The notes under the pieces are model-generated. The model was not told the origin of the DNA, did not search any database, and saw only the letters and a program-made list of their open reading frames with translations. A DNA stretch of 64,000 bases, taken from NCBI GenBank assembly GCA_024235035.1, contig JACKNE010000010.1:124001-188000 (forward strand), in the 5' to 3' direction. Below are positions 56,877-64,000 of the stretch, piece after piece. Position 1 is the stretch's first letter. Each line of letters starts with the position of its first letter. This stretch comes from Gammaproteobacteria bacterium (GTDB lineage: Bacteria > Pseudomonadota > Gammaproteobacteria > Competibacterales > Competibacteraceae). The position numbers and the translations under genes are program-made.

Positions 56877-57317
56877 TCAGGATGCAAGCCGCGCGGCGTG
56901 CAATCCGTCGATAAATCCCTGAACGCGGGATTTAATGAGATCACGGGTGCGGTGAAAAGCGGCTTCAATCTCGGCTTCGGCGCCAGTCGCTTTGGCTGGG
57001 TCGTCGAAGGGCCAGTGCTGTTTGGCCACGCCCGGCGGCAGCAGCGGGCAATGCTCGTCGGCATGGCCACAGACGGTGACCAGCAGGTTAGACCATGCCA
57101 GCATATCCGGCGTCAGTCGGGTCGATTCCTGCTGAGAGATATCCACGCCATCGGCAGCCATCGCGGCAATCGCGCGCGGATTCTTCCCATGTGCTTCGAT
57201 ACCGGCGGAGCGCACTTGCATGACATCGGCGCCGAGGGTGCGGCCATAGCCCTCAGCCATCTGCGAACGGCAGGAATTACCGGTGCAAAGAAACAGAACT
57301 TTCAGTGGTTGAGTCAT
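56877..57317 (-). CDS. arsC: Thioredoxin-type arsenate reductase ArsC
   Basis: The 146-aa protein has the low-molecular-weight phosphatase fold: P-loop FLCTGNSCRSQMAEG and the redox cysteines in VTVCGHADEHCP. This is the thioredoxin-linked ArsC type. It reduces arsenate to arsenite for export by ACR3. It is 13 bp after the ArsI-like gene. Confidence 0.94.
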   Translation of the reverse strand: MTQPLKVLFLCTGNSCRSQMAEGYGRTLGADVMQVRSAGIEAHGKNPRAIAAMAADGVDISQQESTRLTPDMLAWSNLLVTVCGHADEHCPLLPPGVAKQHWPFDDPAKATGAEAEIEAAFHRTRDLIKSRVQGFIDGLHAARLAS

Positions 57318-57329
57318 GTGTGGATTCCT

Positions 57330-57812
57330 TCAGCAGCAGTTAGTAGTCGGAGTGGAAGCAGCGGGGTGCTTGACGAAGGTCACTGGAGCGGCGGGCGGCG
57401 TACAGCAGGCCGTTGACACCGAGTCCGTCGCCGCATCGCTGCCGTAAGTGGTCGCTTCACCGCGTGTAAGGAAGGTCTCCCAGGCAATCCCCTGTGGATC
57501 GTGAATCCACGCCTTATCGGAACGAGCATAGCAACAAACGGTTTCACCTTGATCGAGGATAGGAGCGTCGGCCCGTTGAAGGTTGACAAAGGCTGCCGCT
57601 AGTTCGGTGTCATCCTCGACTTGGATGCCGAGATGATCCAGTCCTGGCCTGCGACCCCGGGCGCTGATGGCGAAATTCACCCGTGGATCGTCCAATAGCC
57701 ATTTAGCGTAATCCTCTTTGGAGACCGTGGGTTCGACGCCGAACAGGGCAGAATAGAAATGAATGGAAGTTGCGATATCGTTTACCGCAACATGAACATG
57801 CAGTCGTTTCAT
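57330..57812 (-). CDS. ArsI/CadI family metalloenzyme
   Basis: From the ATG at 57812 (GTG at 57821 also possible) the product is 160 aa. It is a VOC-fold protein: MKRLHVHVAVNDIATSIHFYSALFG and the LDHLGIQVEDDTELAAA metal site. The thiol pair ETVCCYARSDKAW matches the arsenical-binding cysteines of ArsI, which splits the C-As bond of methylarsenite. The C-terminal Cys-rich tail (TACCTPP..NCC) may bind metal. The family also includes CadI, so function is probable, not certain. Confidence 0.85.
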   Translation of the reverse strand: MKRLHVHVAVNDIATSIHFYSALFGVEPTVSKEDYAKWLLDDPRVNFAISARGRRPGLDHLGIQVEDDTELAAAFVNLQRADAPILDQGETVCCYARSDKAWIHDPQGIAWETFLTRGEATTYGSDAATDSVSTACCTPPAAPVTFVKHPAASTPTTNCC

Positions 57813-57970
57813 GGTCGTCACCGTGGTATGAAGTCGTAGAAAACCATCAGGCTCCAGCTTGGCCGATGGCGTCTAATTCGCGTTGTAAACTCAATCGGTC
57901 GAGAAATTTTGGGCGGTGATCATCTTCTGTCTCGCGCTGGGTTCCGTCTGAACGAATTGACCAGCGAGCA

Positions 57971-57998
57971 ACTATAGCAGGGAAATCTATATTTCCAA
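57971..57998 (-). promoter_or_regulatory. Promoter/operator upstream of arsI-arsC-acr3
   Basis: On the minus strand TTGGAA and TATAGT are spaced 16 bp apart. The inverted repeat GGAAAT-CT-ATATTTCC (57981-57996) overlaps the gap and could be an ArsR operator. It is upstream of arsI on that strand, in an AT-rich 260-bp region (57822-58081) with no gene. Confidence 0.4.
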
Positions 57999-58081
57999 TA
58001 ATATAAAAATATAAAATAGAATTTATGAAACTGGGGCATAGCCCCAGGCTGACTATCGACTCCTGATAGAAAGACGCAACA

Positions 58082-58324
58082 TCAGTCGCTCAACAGCCTC
58101 TTGATTTCTTCCACTGACAACACTCTGCCAGCGCTCTTGACCTCGCCATTCACTGCCAGCGCTGGCGTGGTCATCACTCCAGCGTCGATGATGGTGTTCA
58201 GATCCGTTACCTTCTCCAACTCGTAATCCAGACCCAGCGCCTGCGCTGCCTCCGCTGCATGTTCGCCCAGCGCCACGCACTTTGCGCAACCTTTACCGAG
58301 AATTTGCAGTTTCATAGTCTTCAC
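58082..58324 (-). CDS. Thioredoxin-like small redox protein
   Basis: The 80-aa protein has the compact thioredoxin fold of the TM0996 type, with GKGCAKC near the N terminus (C12, C15) and MTTPALAVNGEVKSAG, the cis-proline region. It probably reduces a partner disulfide; next to a permease in arsenic islands it may deliver electrons to ArsC-type enzymes or metal sites. It follows the permease gene by 4 bp. Confidence 0.9.
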   Translation of the reverse strand: MKTMKLQILGKGCAKCVALGEHAAEAAQALGLDYELEKVTDLNTIIDAGVMTTPALAVNGEVKSAGRVLSVEEIKRLLSD

Positions 58325-58328
58325 TCCT

Positions 58329-59711
58329 CTAGGGATAAAATGCGCCGAATATCCAACCGGTGAAAGTCGCCATAATCACCACCAGCATGCAATAAACCAG
58401 GGTTTTTTGCGTACCGAGAATGCTGCGGATGACCAGCATATTCGGTAAGGACAGTGCCGGCCCAGCCAACAGCAGAGCCAGCGCGGGTCCCTTGCCCATG
58501 CCCGCGCCCAACAAGCCTTGCACGATGGGAATCTCGGTCAGGGTCGCAAAATACATGAATGCGCCGACCAACGAGGCGAGGGCGTTGGCCAGCAGCGCAT
58601 TGCCGCCAACTGCTGCGCTGACCCACTCCGAGGGGATAACGCCTTCGTGACCAGGTCGACCTAGCAGAAAGCCAGCCAACAGGACGCCCGCCAAGAGCAA
58701 GGGTAAAATCAGCTTAGCGTAACTCCAGGTTTGACTAAGCCATTCCGTACCATCATCGAGTTGCAGCGCCGCAGCCAGCGTTAGACCGAGCAACCCGGCG
58801 CTAAAGGCCAATTCAGGATGTTGGGGAAGCAACCCAGCCAGGATGGCGACCCCGGCGGCGGTTACAGCCCATGGTCGCCAGGACCAACGCCAACGCCACA
58901 CCAGGAGCACGGCTAAGCCGACGCTGGCTAATGCCGTCAACAGCCATTTCCAAGCGAAGACCGTTTGCCAGAGGGGGTTATCTTCGGCGCGTGCCGGCGC
59001 CCAGTTGGCAAATACCAGAACTGCTATCAGCAACGCGAAGAACAGCATGGTTTCGCCCAGTGGTCGGTTTTCTTTCCCACTGCTTAACATGAAGCCTTTC
59101 TGAGTGGTTGCGCGCACCTGTTCTTCACGGCGATAGAGCAGATGCATGATCAACCCGATCACCAGGGCGAAGCTGACCGCGCCTACAGCCCGGGCTAAAC
59201 CCAATTCCATGCCAAGAATTCGAGCGGTCAGCACGATGGCTAGCACGTTAATCGCAGGACCAGAATAGAGGAACGCAATCGCCGGTCCCAAACCCGCTCC
59301 GCGTCGGTAAATGCCGCCGAACAGCGGTAGCACTGTGCAGGAACAAACCGCCAGAATCGAACCGGACATCGAAGCGACGCCATAAGCAGCAGCTTTGTGA
59401 GCGGTGGGACCCAGATACTTCATCACTGCATCTTGGCTGATGAATACAGCGATGGCTCCGGCAATAAAAAAAGCCGGCACAAGGCAAAGCATCACATGCT
59501 CGCGGGCGTACCAGTGCAGCAACGCCAGACCTTCCAGGACAGCATTATCGAAGCGCGCTATACCCGCCGGCATGAAAAAAATCGCCAGGAATACGGTGCC
59601 AATGCCGGCTAGCCATCTAAATTCAACCGGATGATCTTGCACAGCAGCACGCAAATGAGCCAATCGTCCGACAAGAGATCTTGGGTCGGTCAGGGTGGAA
59701 GTCGTAGTCAT
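58329..59711 (-). CDS. UPF0718 family permease (ArsP-like)
   Basis: The 460-aa membrane protein has the PF03773-type repeats. The CSCTVLPLFGGIYRRGAGLGPAIAFLYSGPAINVLAIV stretch is diagnostic and carries the cysteine pair seen in ArsP (organoarsenical export). The second half repeats the layout (LTEIPIVQGLLGAGMGKGPALALLLAGPALSLPNM). The ATG at 59711 has AAGGAGGAG directly upstream; an ATG at 59726 is out. It is likely the export partner of ArsI products or of other metalloids. Confidence 0.88.
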   Translation of the reverse strand: MTTTSTLTDPRSLVGRLAHLRAAVQDHPVEFRWLAGIGTVFLAIFFMPAGIARFDNAVLEGLALLHWYAREHVMLCLVPAFFIAGAIAVFISQDAVMKYLGPTAHKAAAYGVASMSGSILAVCSCTVLPLFGGIYRRGAGLGPAIAFLYSGPAINVLAIVLTARILGMELGLARAVGAVSFALVIGLIMHLLYRREEQVRATTQKGFMLSSGKENRPLGETMLFFALLIAVLVFANWAPARAEDNPLWQTVFAWKWLLTALASVGLAVLLVWRWRWSWRPWAVTAAGVAILAGLLPQHPELAFSAGLLGLTLAAALQLDDGTEWLSQTWSYAKLILPLLLAGVLLAGFLLGRPGHEGVIPSEWVSAAVGGNALLANALASLVGAFMYFATLTEIPIVQGLLGAGMGKGPALALLLAGPALSLPNMLVIRSILGTQKTLVYCMLVVIMATFTGWIFGAFYP

Positions 59712-59762
59712 GAACTCCTCCTTCATGCCAGGTTAAACAGACCTGTGATGATCGGCTGCTTT

Positions 59763-60911
59763 TTAATCCTCCAATAATTTGCCGGCTTGACGATGACTCA
59801 GCGGCTCCCGCCCGGCGACTTTGCAAAATTTTTGTCCTGGCCGGACTAGCCGCTCGGTCATGCGGGCAAACAGCAAGCCGCTGGCAGCACTGCAGATCGG
59901 TGTCCGAGCCATGCCAGGCGGATCGCCAAGTGGGTCCACCAACTCCGCCACCACTTCGCCGATCGCCACTGAATCGCCCAACTGTTTACGGTAGATCAGT
60001 AAGCCGGTGGCAGGCGCAGTCAACACATCTACCCCGTCCAATGGGGTTGGTTCGCAGCGCGGTTCCGCAAGCGGTCCCGGATCGCCAGCGATGATGCCGC
60101 GCCGTTGTAGGAAACGCAGCAGCGCCGTTGCATCTGCTGTCGCCAGTTCATCGTTCACATCCGCTTGGCCGCGCAACTCCACAGTGGTTGCGAAGCAGGC
60201 TAGTGGTATGGAGTCCTGCTGTTCCGCCAGCGCCTCACGCAGTTTCCACCACGGGCCAGCACAAGCTTCGTCGAACGGTCCACCTCCTGGATTCTCCTCC
60301 AGTAACACGACCGTCGCACCTAGTTCTGCACCTAGCGCGACGGCTTCGTCACGCTGCCAGTGGGAGGCATACAAATGCAACGACGCCTCACTGTCACAAT
60401 GCAAGTCAAAGACGAAATCGGCATCGATCGCTAAACGCAGCAACATCAACTTGAGCGCTTCAGTTTCCCGTACTGCCGACTGCTCAGCCAGCACGGCACG
60501 CAGCGCCTCGCGGATCAGCGCCACATTCGTGGTTGGATCAGTGCTCAGTCGTCCCTGAATTTGCGCGAGGATCGCCGACGCTAGATCGGGAAAGCCGCGA
60601 TTGAAATTGCCGGTGCTCGCAAAATCAAAGCGCCCCAGCAACCGACCATTGAGATGTTGATTCAGTCCAATCGGATTCGCGATCGGAACCACGACCACTT
60701 CACCGAGGACCCGTCCTTCTGTCTGGGCCTGTTCCAACCTACATAGCAGGTGCTGCGCCACCAGTAAGCCTGGAATCTCATCGGCGTGCAGCGCGGCCTG
60801 AAAGTAGGCTTTGGGCCGGGCGCCGGGTATGCCGTAGCGATGGACGCGCAGGCTTCGTTGCGTGCCAGGTGCGGGGGCGGGCAATGCGATGTCAGTGCGT
60901 GTGGCGGACAT
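59763..60911 (-). CDS. AstE/AspA-like zinc deacylase
   Basis: From the ATG at 60911 (AGGAG 10 bp upstream) the product is 382 aa. It belongs to the succinylglutamate desuccinylase/aspartoacylase family: zinc ligands in QAALHADEIPGLL (HxxE) and later FDLHCDSEASLHLY, and a C-terminal beta-barrel part with the VDVLTAPATGLLIYRKQLGDSV lipoyl-like region. It should hydrolyse an N-acyl amino acid or related amide. Its place between arsR and the metal genes is unusual; no arsenic role is known to me. Confidence 0.85.
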   Translation of the reverse strand: MSATRTDIALPAPAPGTQRSLRVHRYGIPGARPKAYFQAALHADEIPGLLVAQHLLCRLEQAQTEGRVLGEVVVVPIANPIGLNQHLNGRLLGRFDFASTGNFNRGFPDLASAILAQIQGRLSTDPTTNVALIREALRAVLAEQSAVRETEALKLMLLRLAIDADFVFDLHCDSEASLHLYASHWQRDEAVALGAELGATVVLLEENPGGGPFDEACAGPWWKLREALAEQQDSIPLACFATTVELRGQADVNDELATADATALLRFLQRRGIIAGDPGPLAEPRCEPTPLDGVDVLTAPATGLLIYRKQLGDSVAIGEVVAELVDPLGDPPGMARTPICSAASGLLFARMTERLVRPGQKFCKVAGREPLSHRQAGKLLED

Positions 60912-60997
60912 GGTGATTTTTCTCCTGGATCGTGAAATCGAAATGGCCTGCAACAAGGTGACCGATGTTTTTACTGATCCCGTTTTGGCGGAAAATC

Positions 60998-61028
60998 TTG
61001 ACAGATAGATAACCATTTTCACCATAAT
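60998..61028 (+). promoter_or_regulatory. arsR promoter
   Basis: TTGACA (60998-61003) and CATAAT (61023-61028), spacer 19 bp, six bases before the arsR start codon. It sits in the divergent gap with the deacylase gene. Confidence 0.45.
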
Positions 61029-61034
61029 GAAACG

Positions 61035-61418
61035 ATGAAAAAATCAGATATATTGGCCGCACTAGGCGCACTGGCCCAGGAAACGCGCCTAGATATCTTT
61101 CGTTATCTAGTGGAGGTGGGCGCTGCCGGCGTACCAGCGGGGCAGATCGGCGAGCATTTCGGTCTGCCGCTGCCGACCTTGTCCTTTCATCTCAAGACGC
61201 TGCAACATGCCGGTTTGGTGCAACGAATCCGGCAAAGCCGTTCTCTGATCTATTCCGCTGACTTCACCACCATCAATGCTGTGCTGGGGTACTTGACCGA
61301 GAATTGCTGTGCAGGTCATCCGGAGGACTGTCGAATACCGGTCGCCTGCGAAGCAAGATCACCTCATGCCCCGTCTTCTTCAATCATCCCGAACGACCTA
61401 TCGGAGACGCCCACATGA
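61035..61418 (+). CDS. ArsR family regulator
   Basis: The 127-aa protein has the winged helix of ArsR/SmtB: LAQETRLDIFRYLVEVGAAGVPAGQIGEHFGLPLPTLSFHLKTLQHAGLV. The C-terminal ENCCAGHPEDC contains three or more cysteines of the type used by ArsR to bind arsenite. It should repress itself and the ars genes. Its ATGA overlap with the acuI start links the two. Confidence 0.92.
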   Translation: MKKSDILAALGALAQETRLDIFRYLVEVGAAGVPAGQIGEHFGLPLPTLSFHLKTLQHAGLVQRIRQSRSLIYSADFTTINAVLGYLTENCCAGHPEDCRIPVACEARSPHAPSSSIIPNDLSETPT

Positions 61419-62413
61419 CCCAAGATACCTTCAAAGCCTTGGTTCTGACTCAGGAAGGTAAAAAAACCGTTGCCACGATCCAACCACTCACCGTCGGCGA
61501 TCTGCCCGAGGGTGATGTATTGGTGGCGGTGGAATACTCCTCGCTCAATTACAAGGACGGTCTGGCGGTGACCGGCAAGGGTAAGATCGTGCGCCAGTTC
61601 CCGATGGTGCCGGGCATCGATCTGGCCGGCGTCGTACTCGAATCCTCTTCTCCCGATTATCGGTCCGGCGACAAGGTCATCTTGACCGGTTGGAGCGTTG
61701 GTGAACGCTACTGGGGTGGCTACACCCAGAAGGCCCGACTTCAGTCCCGCTGGCTGGTGCCGTTGCCGACGGGAATGGATACCCGAACCGCTATGGCCAT
61801 CGGCACCGCCGGCTTCACCGCCATGCTGTGCGTCATGGCCCTGGAAGAGGCGGGCATGGTCCCTGGCGGCGACAAGCCTATTTTAGTGACAGGCGCCAGC
61901 GGTGGGGTCGGCAGCGTAGCGGTCGTCTTGCTGGCCAAGCTCGGTTACAGGGTGCATGCGGTCAGCGGCCGCCCGGAAACCGAAGGCTATCTGCGTGAAT
62001 TGGGGGCTACAGGCTTGGTGAGCCGTGAGGAGATGAGCCAACCCCCCAAACCGTTGGAAGCGCAGCGCTGGGCCGGAGCTGTGGATACGGTTGGCAGTAC
62101 GATGCTGGCGCGGGTTCTGGCTGAGGTTGACTACGGTGGCGCAGTGGCGGCCTGCGGTCTAGCGGGTGGGGCGGATCTGCCGACCACAGTCATGCCCTTT
62201 ATTCTGCGTGGCGTCAGGTTGCTCGGCGTGGATTCAGTGCTGTGTCCTCTAGCCCGGCGCCGGCAGGCCTGGGCGCGGTTGGCTCAGGATCTTTCCGGCA
62301 ACGCTTTGCAAAGCATCGCTCATATCGCCTCGCTGGAAGAAGTCCCCCAATTAGCCGGGGACATTATCGCTGGTCGAGTTCGTGGTCGGACGATCATCGA
62401 TCCCAATGCTTAA
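61415..62413 (+). CDS. acuI: Acryloyl-CoA reductase / quinone oxidoreductase YhdH
   Basis: The 332-aa MDR-family enzyme matches YhdH/AcuI: FKALVLTQEGKKTVATIQPL start, SSLNYKDGLAVTGKGKIVRQFPMVPGIDLAG, VTGASGGVGSVAVVLLAKLGYRV (NADPH) and the LAGGADLPTTVMPFILRGVRLLGVDSV region. It reduces acryloyl-CoA with NADPH, protecting from electrophiles. The ATG at 61415 overlaps arsR; the frame upstream to 61304 is read-through. Confidence 0.93.
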   Translation: MTQDTFKALVLTQEGKKTVATIQPLTVGDLPEGDVLVAVEYSSLNYKDGLAVTGKGKIVRQFPMVPGIDLAGVVLESSSPDYRSGDKVILTGWSVGERYWGGYTQKARLQSRWLVPLPTGMDTRTAMAIGTAGFTAMLCVMALEEAGMVPGGDKPILVTGASGGVGSVAVVLLAKLGYRVHAVSGRPETEGYLRELGATGLVSREEMSQPPKPLEAQRWAGAVDTVGSTMLARVLAEVDYGGAVAACGLAGGADLPTTVMPFILRGVRLLGVDSVLCPLARRRQAWARLAQDLSGNALQSIAHIASLEEVPQLAGDIIAGRVRGRTIIDPNA

Positions 62414-62414
62414 G

Positions 62415-64000
62415 TCAGCCATCGGTAGCGGAGCAGGTAACAATCATGCGCCGCCGCCCTGGGGAACGCTGGCGCATGAAGAACCGATACAGCACCGGCA
62501 TCACGAACAGAGTTAGGATCGTCGAGAAAGCCAATCCCCAAACGATGCTGGCTGCCACCGGCCCCCACAGCAGCGACTTCCCAGCCAACCCGAATGCCAG
62601 TGAGAACAACCCGGCGATGGTGGTGCCAGTGGTCATCAGGATAGCGATCACTCGCCGCCGCGCGGCGTAGAGCGTGGCATGCAACGCCCTCATGCCTTTG
62701 GCTCGGCGGGTGTTGGCCGCGTCGATCAGCACGATCGCCGCATTGACCGCGATTCCGGTCAGGGCGATCACGCCATACAGAGTGTATAGCGACATCGGGT
62801 TGCCGGAAATCAACAGTCCCAGCGTGACTCCAGTGAACGCCAGTGGCACGGTCACCAGAATCAGGAGCGGTTGGAAATAACTGCGAAACTGAGCGGCCAG
62901 AATCAGGTAGATCAGACCGACTCCAAGCAGGAACAGAGGCCCCATAGCATCCAGCGATTCATTGATATCGTCTAATTCGCCAGAGAAATCCAGATTGGTG
63001 TTAGGATAACGCGCCCGGATCAACTCCCACTCGGCGCGTAACGCATTGTTAGCGGATAAAGTGTCGTTAAGAGCCAAGTCGAGATCGGCTTCTACGGTGA
63101 TAGCTCGGCGTAGATTCCAGTGCCGAATCAAGCCGAGACTCTCGCGCTCCTCAGCCACCAGCAAAGCACCTAGGGCCGTGATTCCTCCGCCAGGCAGCGC
63201 CACCGGATCATCCAATATTTCTCGGACCCGCGCTACGGTGCGCGGCGCAGCGCGGACCCGCAACTCCACTTTCTCGCCCTGATTGCGCAGATCGGCGACC
63301 ACCTCACCATCCAGATGCAGTCGCACCAACCGGGCGACCAGTCCTGGGTCCAGTCCCGCGTTACGGGCGGCGTTGACATCGACTTGCAGATTCAACTCGC
63401 CACGGCCCGAGGTATCGTTATCCACCACGTCGCGGGCGCCGGGAAGCTTGGCGATGATCGCCTTCACAGCGTTGGCGGCAGTGCGGAGTTCCTGACGATC
63501 ATCGGCGCGCACCTTGACGCTGATCGGTTTGGCAATCGGTGGGCCGCCAGATAGCTTGAGAAAGGAAATCTTCGCCCGCCCAGGGGTATGGGTCACGGCT
63601 GTACGCATGTCTTCGATAATCGCGTCCAATCCACGCATCTGCGGTGTCGCCGGATTGAGCGACACCGCAATCTGGGCATACTGGTCACCGTAGAGTACCT
63701 CGGTTTCAGTGAACTGGACGCCGGCTAGCGAGACCACCGAACGCGCCTCACCTTCGCGCAATCTAGCGCGTACCCGTTTCTCCACGGCCAAGGCTTGTCG
63801 TAAGGTCTCTGCCAGTGGGGCGTCCGCCGGCATGTCCACATTGACGTAGTACAGTCGGATTGGGTCGAAGGCGAAGAACTGGAATTTGATTAGTCCAGCG
63901 CCCATGGCGGCGCCCGCCCCGAGAAACAACGCTAGCGCCAAGCCCAGGTAGAAGATTGGATGACGCATGACATGAATCAGCATTCGGGTGTACTTGATCC
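62415..64000 (-). CDS. RND efflux permease, C-terminal part (5' end cut)
   Basis: The frame is open to the right edge (the ATG at 63983 is internal). The visible 528 codons hold a periplasmic porter part and then the second membrane block with LLGVGLIYLILAAQFRSYFQPLLILVTVPLAFTGVTLGLLISGNPMSLYTLYGVIALTGIAVNAAIVLIDAAN, the AcrB/RND C-terminal signature. A membrane helix (residues near FYLGLALALFLGAGA) precedes the porter part and is the start of the second half of an approximately 1000-aa protein. It converges with acuI. Confidence 0.88.
   Translation of the reverse strand, partial: IKYTRMLIHVMRHPIFYLGLALALFLGAGAAMGAGLIKFQFFAFDPIRLYYVNVDMPADAPLAETLRQALAVEKRVRARLREGEARSVVSLAGVQFTETEVLYGDQYAQIAVSLNPATPQMRGLDAIIEDMRTAVTHTPGRAKISFLKLSGGPPIAKPISVKVRADDRQELRTAANAVKAIIAKLPGARDVVDNDTSGRGELNLQVDVNAARNAGLDPGLVARLVRLHLDGEVVADLRNQGEKVELRVRAAPRTVARVREILDDPVALPGGGITALGALLVAEERESLGLIRHWNLRRAITVEADLDLALNDTLSANNALRAEWELIRARYPNTNLDFSGELDDINESLDAMGPLFLLGVGLIYLILAAQFRSYFQPLLILVTVPLAFTGVTLGLLISGNPMSLYTLYGVIALTGIAVNAAIVLIDAANTRRAKGMRALHATLYAARRRVIAILMTTGTTIAGLFSLAFGLAGKSLLWGPVAASIVWGLAFSTILTLFVMPVLYRFFMRQRSPGRRRMIVTCSATDG

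Overview
The window reads as a chromosomal segment of a gammaproteobacterium. Three blocks point there: the hslV-hslU / ubiE-ubiJ-ubiB block, the dapB-carA-carB-greA order, and an H-NS protein beside them. I cannot name the genus from sequence alone; something like the Competibacter group is only an inference. No phage structural genes, complete insertion sequences, rRNA or CRISPR arrays were seen. Two tRNA genes are present (Gly-CCC, Val-CAC).

Region by region. 1-2578: the 3'-truncated end (at the window edge) of a PHP-ATPase of the TrlF type. 2698-9057: a run of small unrelated genes separated by imperfect inverted repeats bounded by RYYYAAC and GTTRRRY boxes, i.e. an integron gene-cassette array without a visible integrase. 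Its cassettes include a GFA zinc protein, an SDR/HxlR pair, a methyltransferase, a half-length MreB-like protein, two hypotheticals, a pRiA4b ORF-3 protein and a lipoprotein. One attC is interrupted by a 123-bp MITE-like element. 9128-11994: an AT-rich two-gene operon coding for a TIR-NB-ARC type NTPase and a separate TPR protein, probably an abortive-infection type defence module. 11995-12723: AT-rich, no convincing gene.

12724-18516: GH63-type glucosidase, a DoxX-NDH-2 fusion and a MIP channel. 18794-24110: a branched-chain amino acid ABC transporter (livK, H, M, G; no livF), then a hotdog thioesterase and a DJ-1/PfpI protein. 24176-28851 (minus): a four-gene operon of a periplasmic-binding-like protein, TelA-like protein, a binding-protein/VWA fusion and an XpaC-like membrane protein. 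29152-39699: housekeeping genes (ubiB, ubiJ, ubiE, a DUF971 gene, hslU, hslV, rpmE2, gltA, a D,D-carboxypeptidase, trmB, hns). 39827-46796: tRNA-Gly, dapB, carA, carB, greA, a trypsin-like protease and tRNA-Val.

47263-52813: four genes in one direction: an MBOAT acyltransferase fused to an SGNH hydrolase, an acyl carrier protein, an amino-acid adenylation enzyme and an acyl-CoA-dehydrogenase-like flavoprotein. The logic resembles the dlt teichoic-acid alanylation system (DltA/C/B/D) with an added PltE-like desaturase. I infer a pathway that loads an amino acid (possibly proline) on a carrier, oxidises it there, and transfers it across the membrane to a surface molecule. This is the strongest candidate for an undescribed system here. 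53043-54650: a Bcr-type efflux pump and a YjbQ protein. 54694-61418: an arsenic/metal resistance island (CDF pump, ACR3, ArsC, ArsI-like lyase, thioredoxin-like protein, permease, an AstE/AspA-like deacylase and a divergent ArsR). The window ends with acuI and the 3' part of an RND efflux pump.
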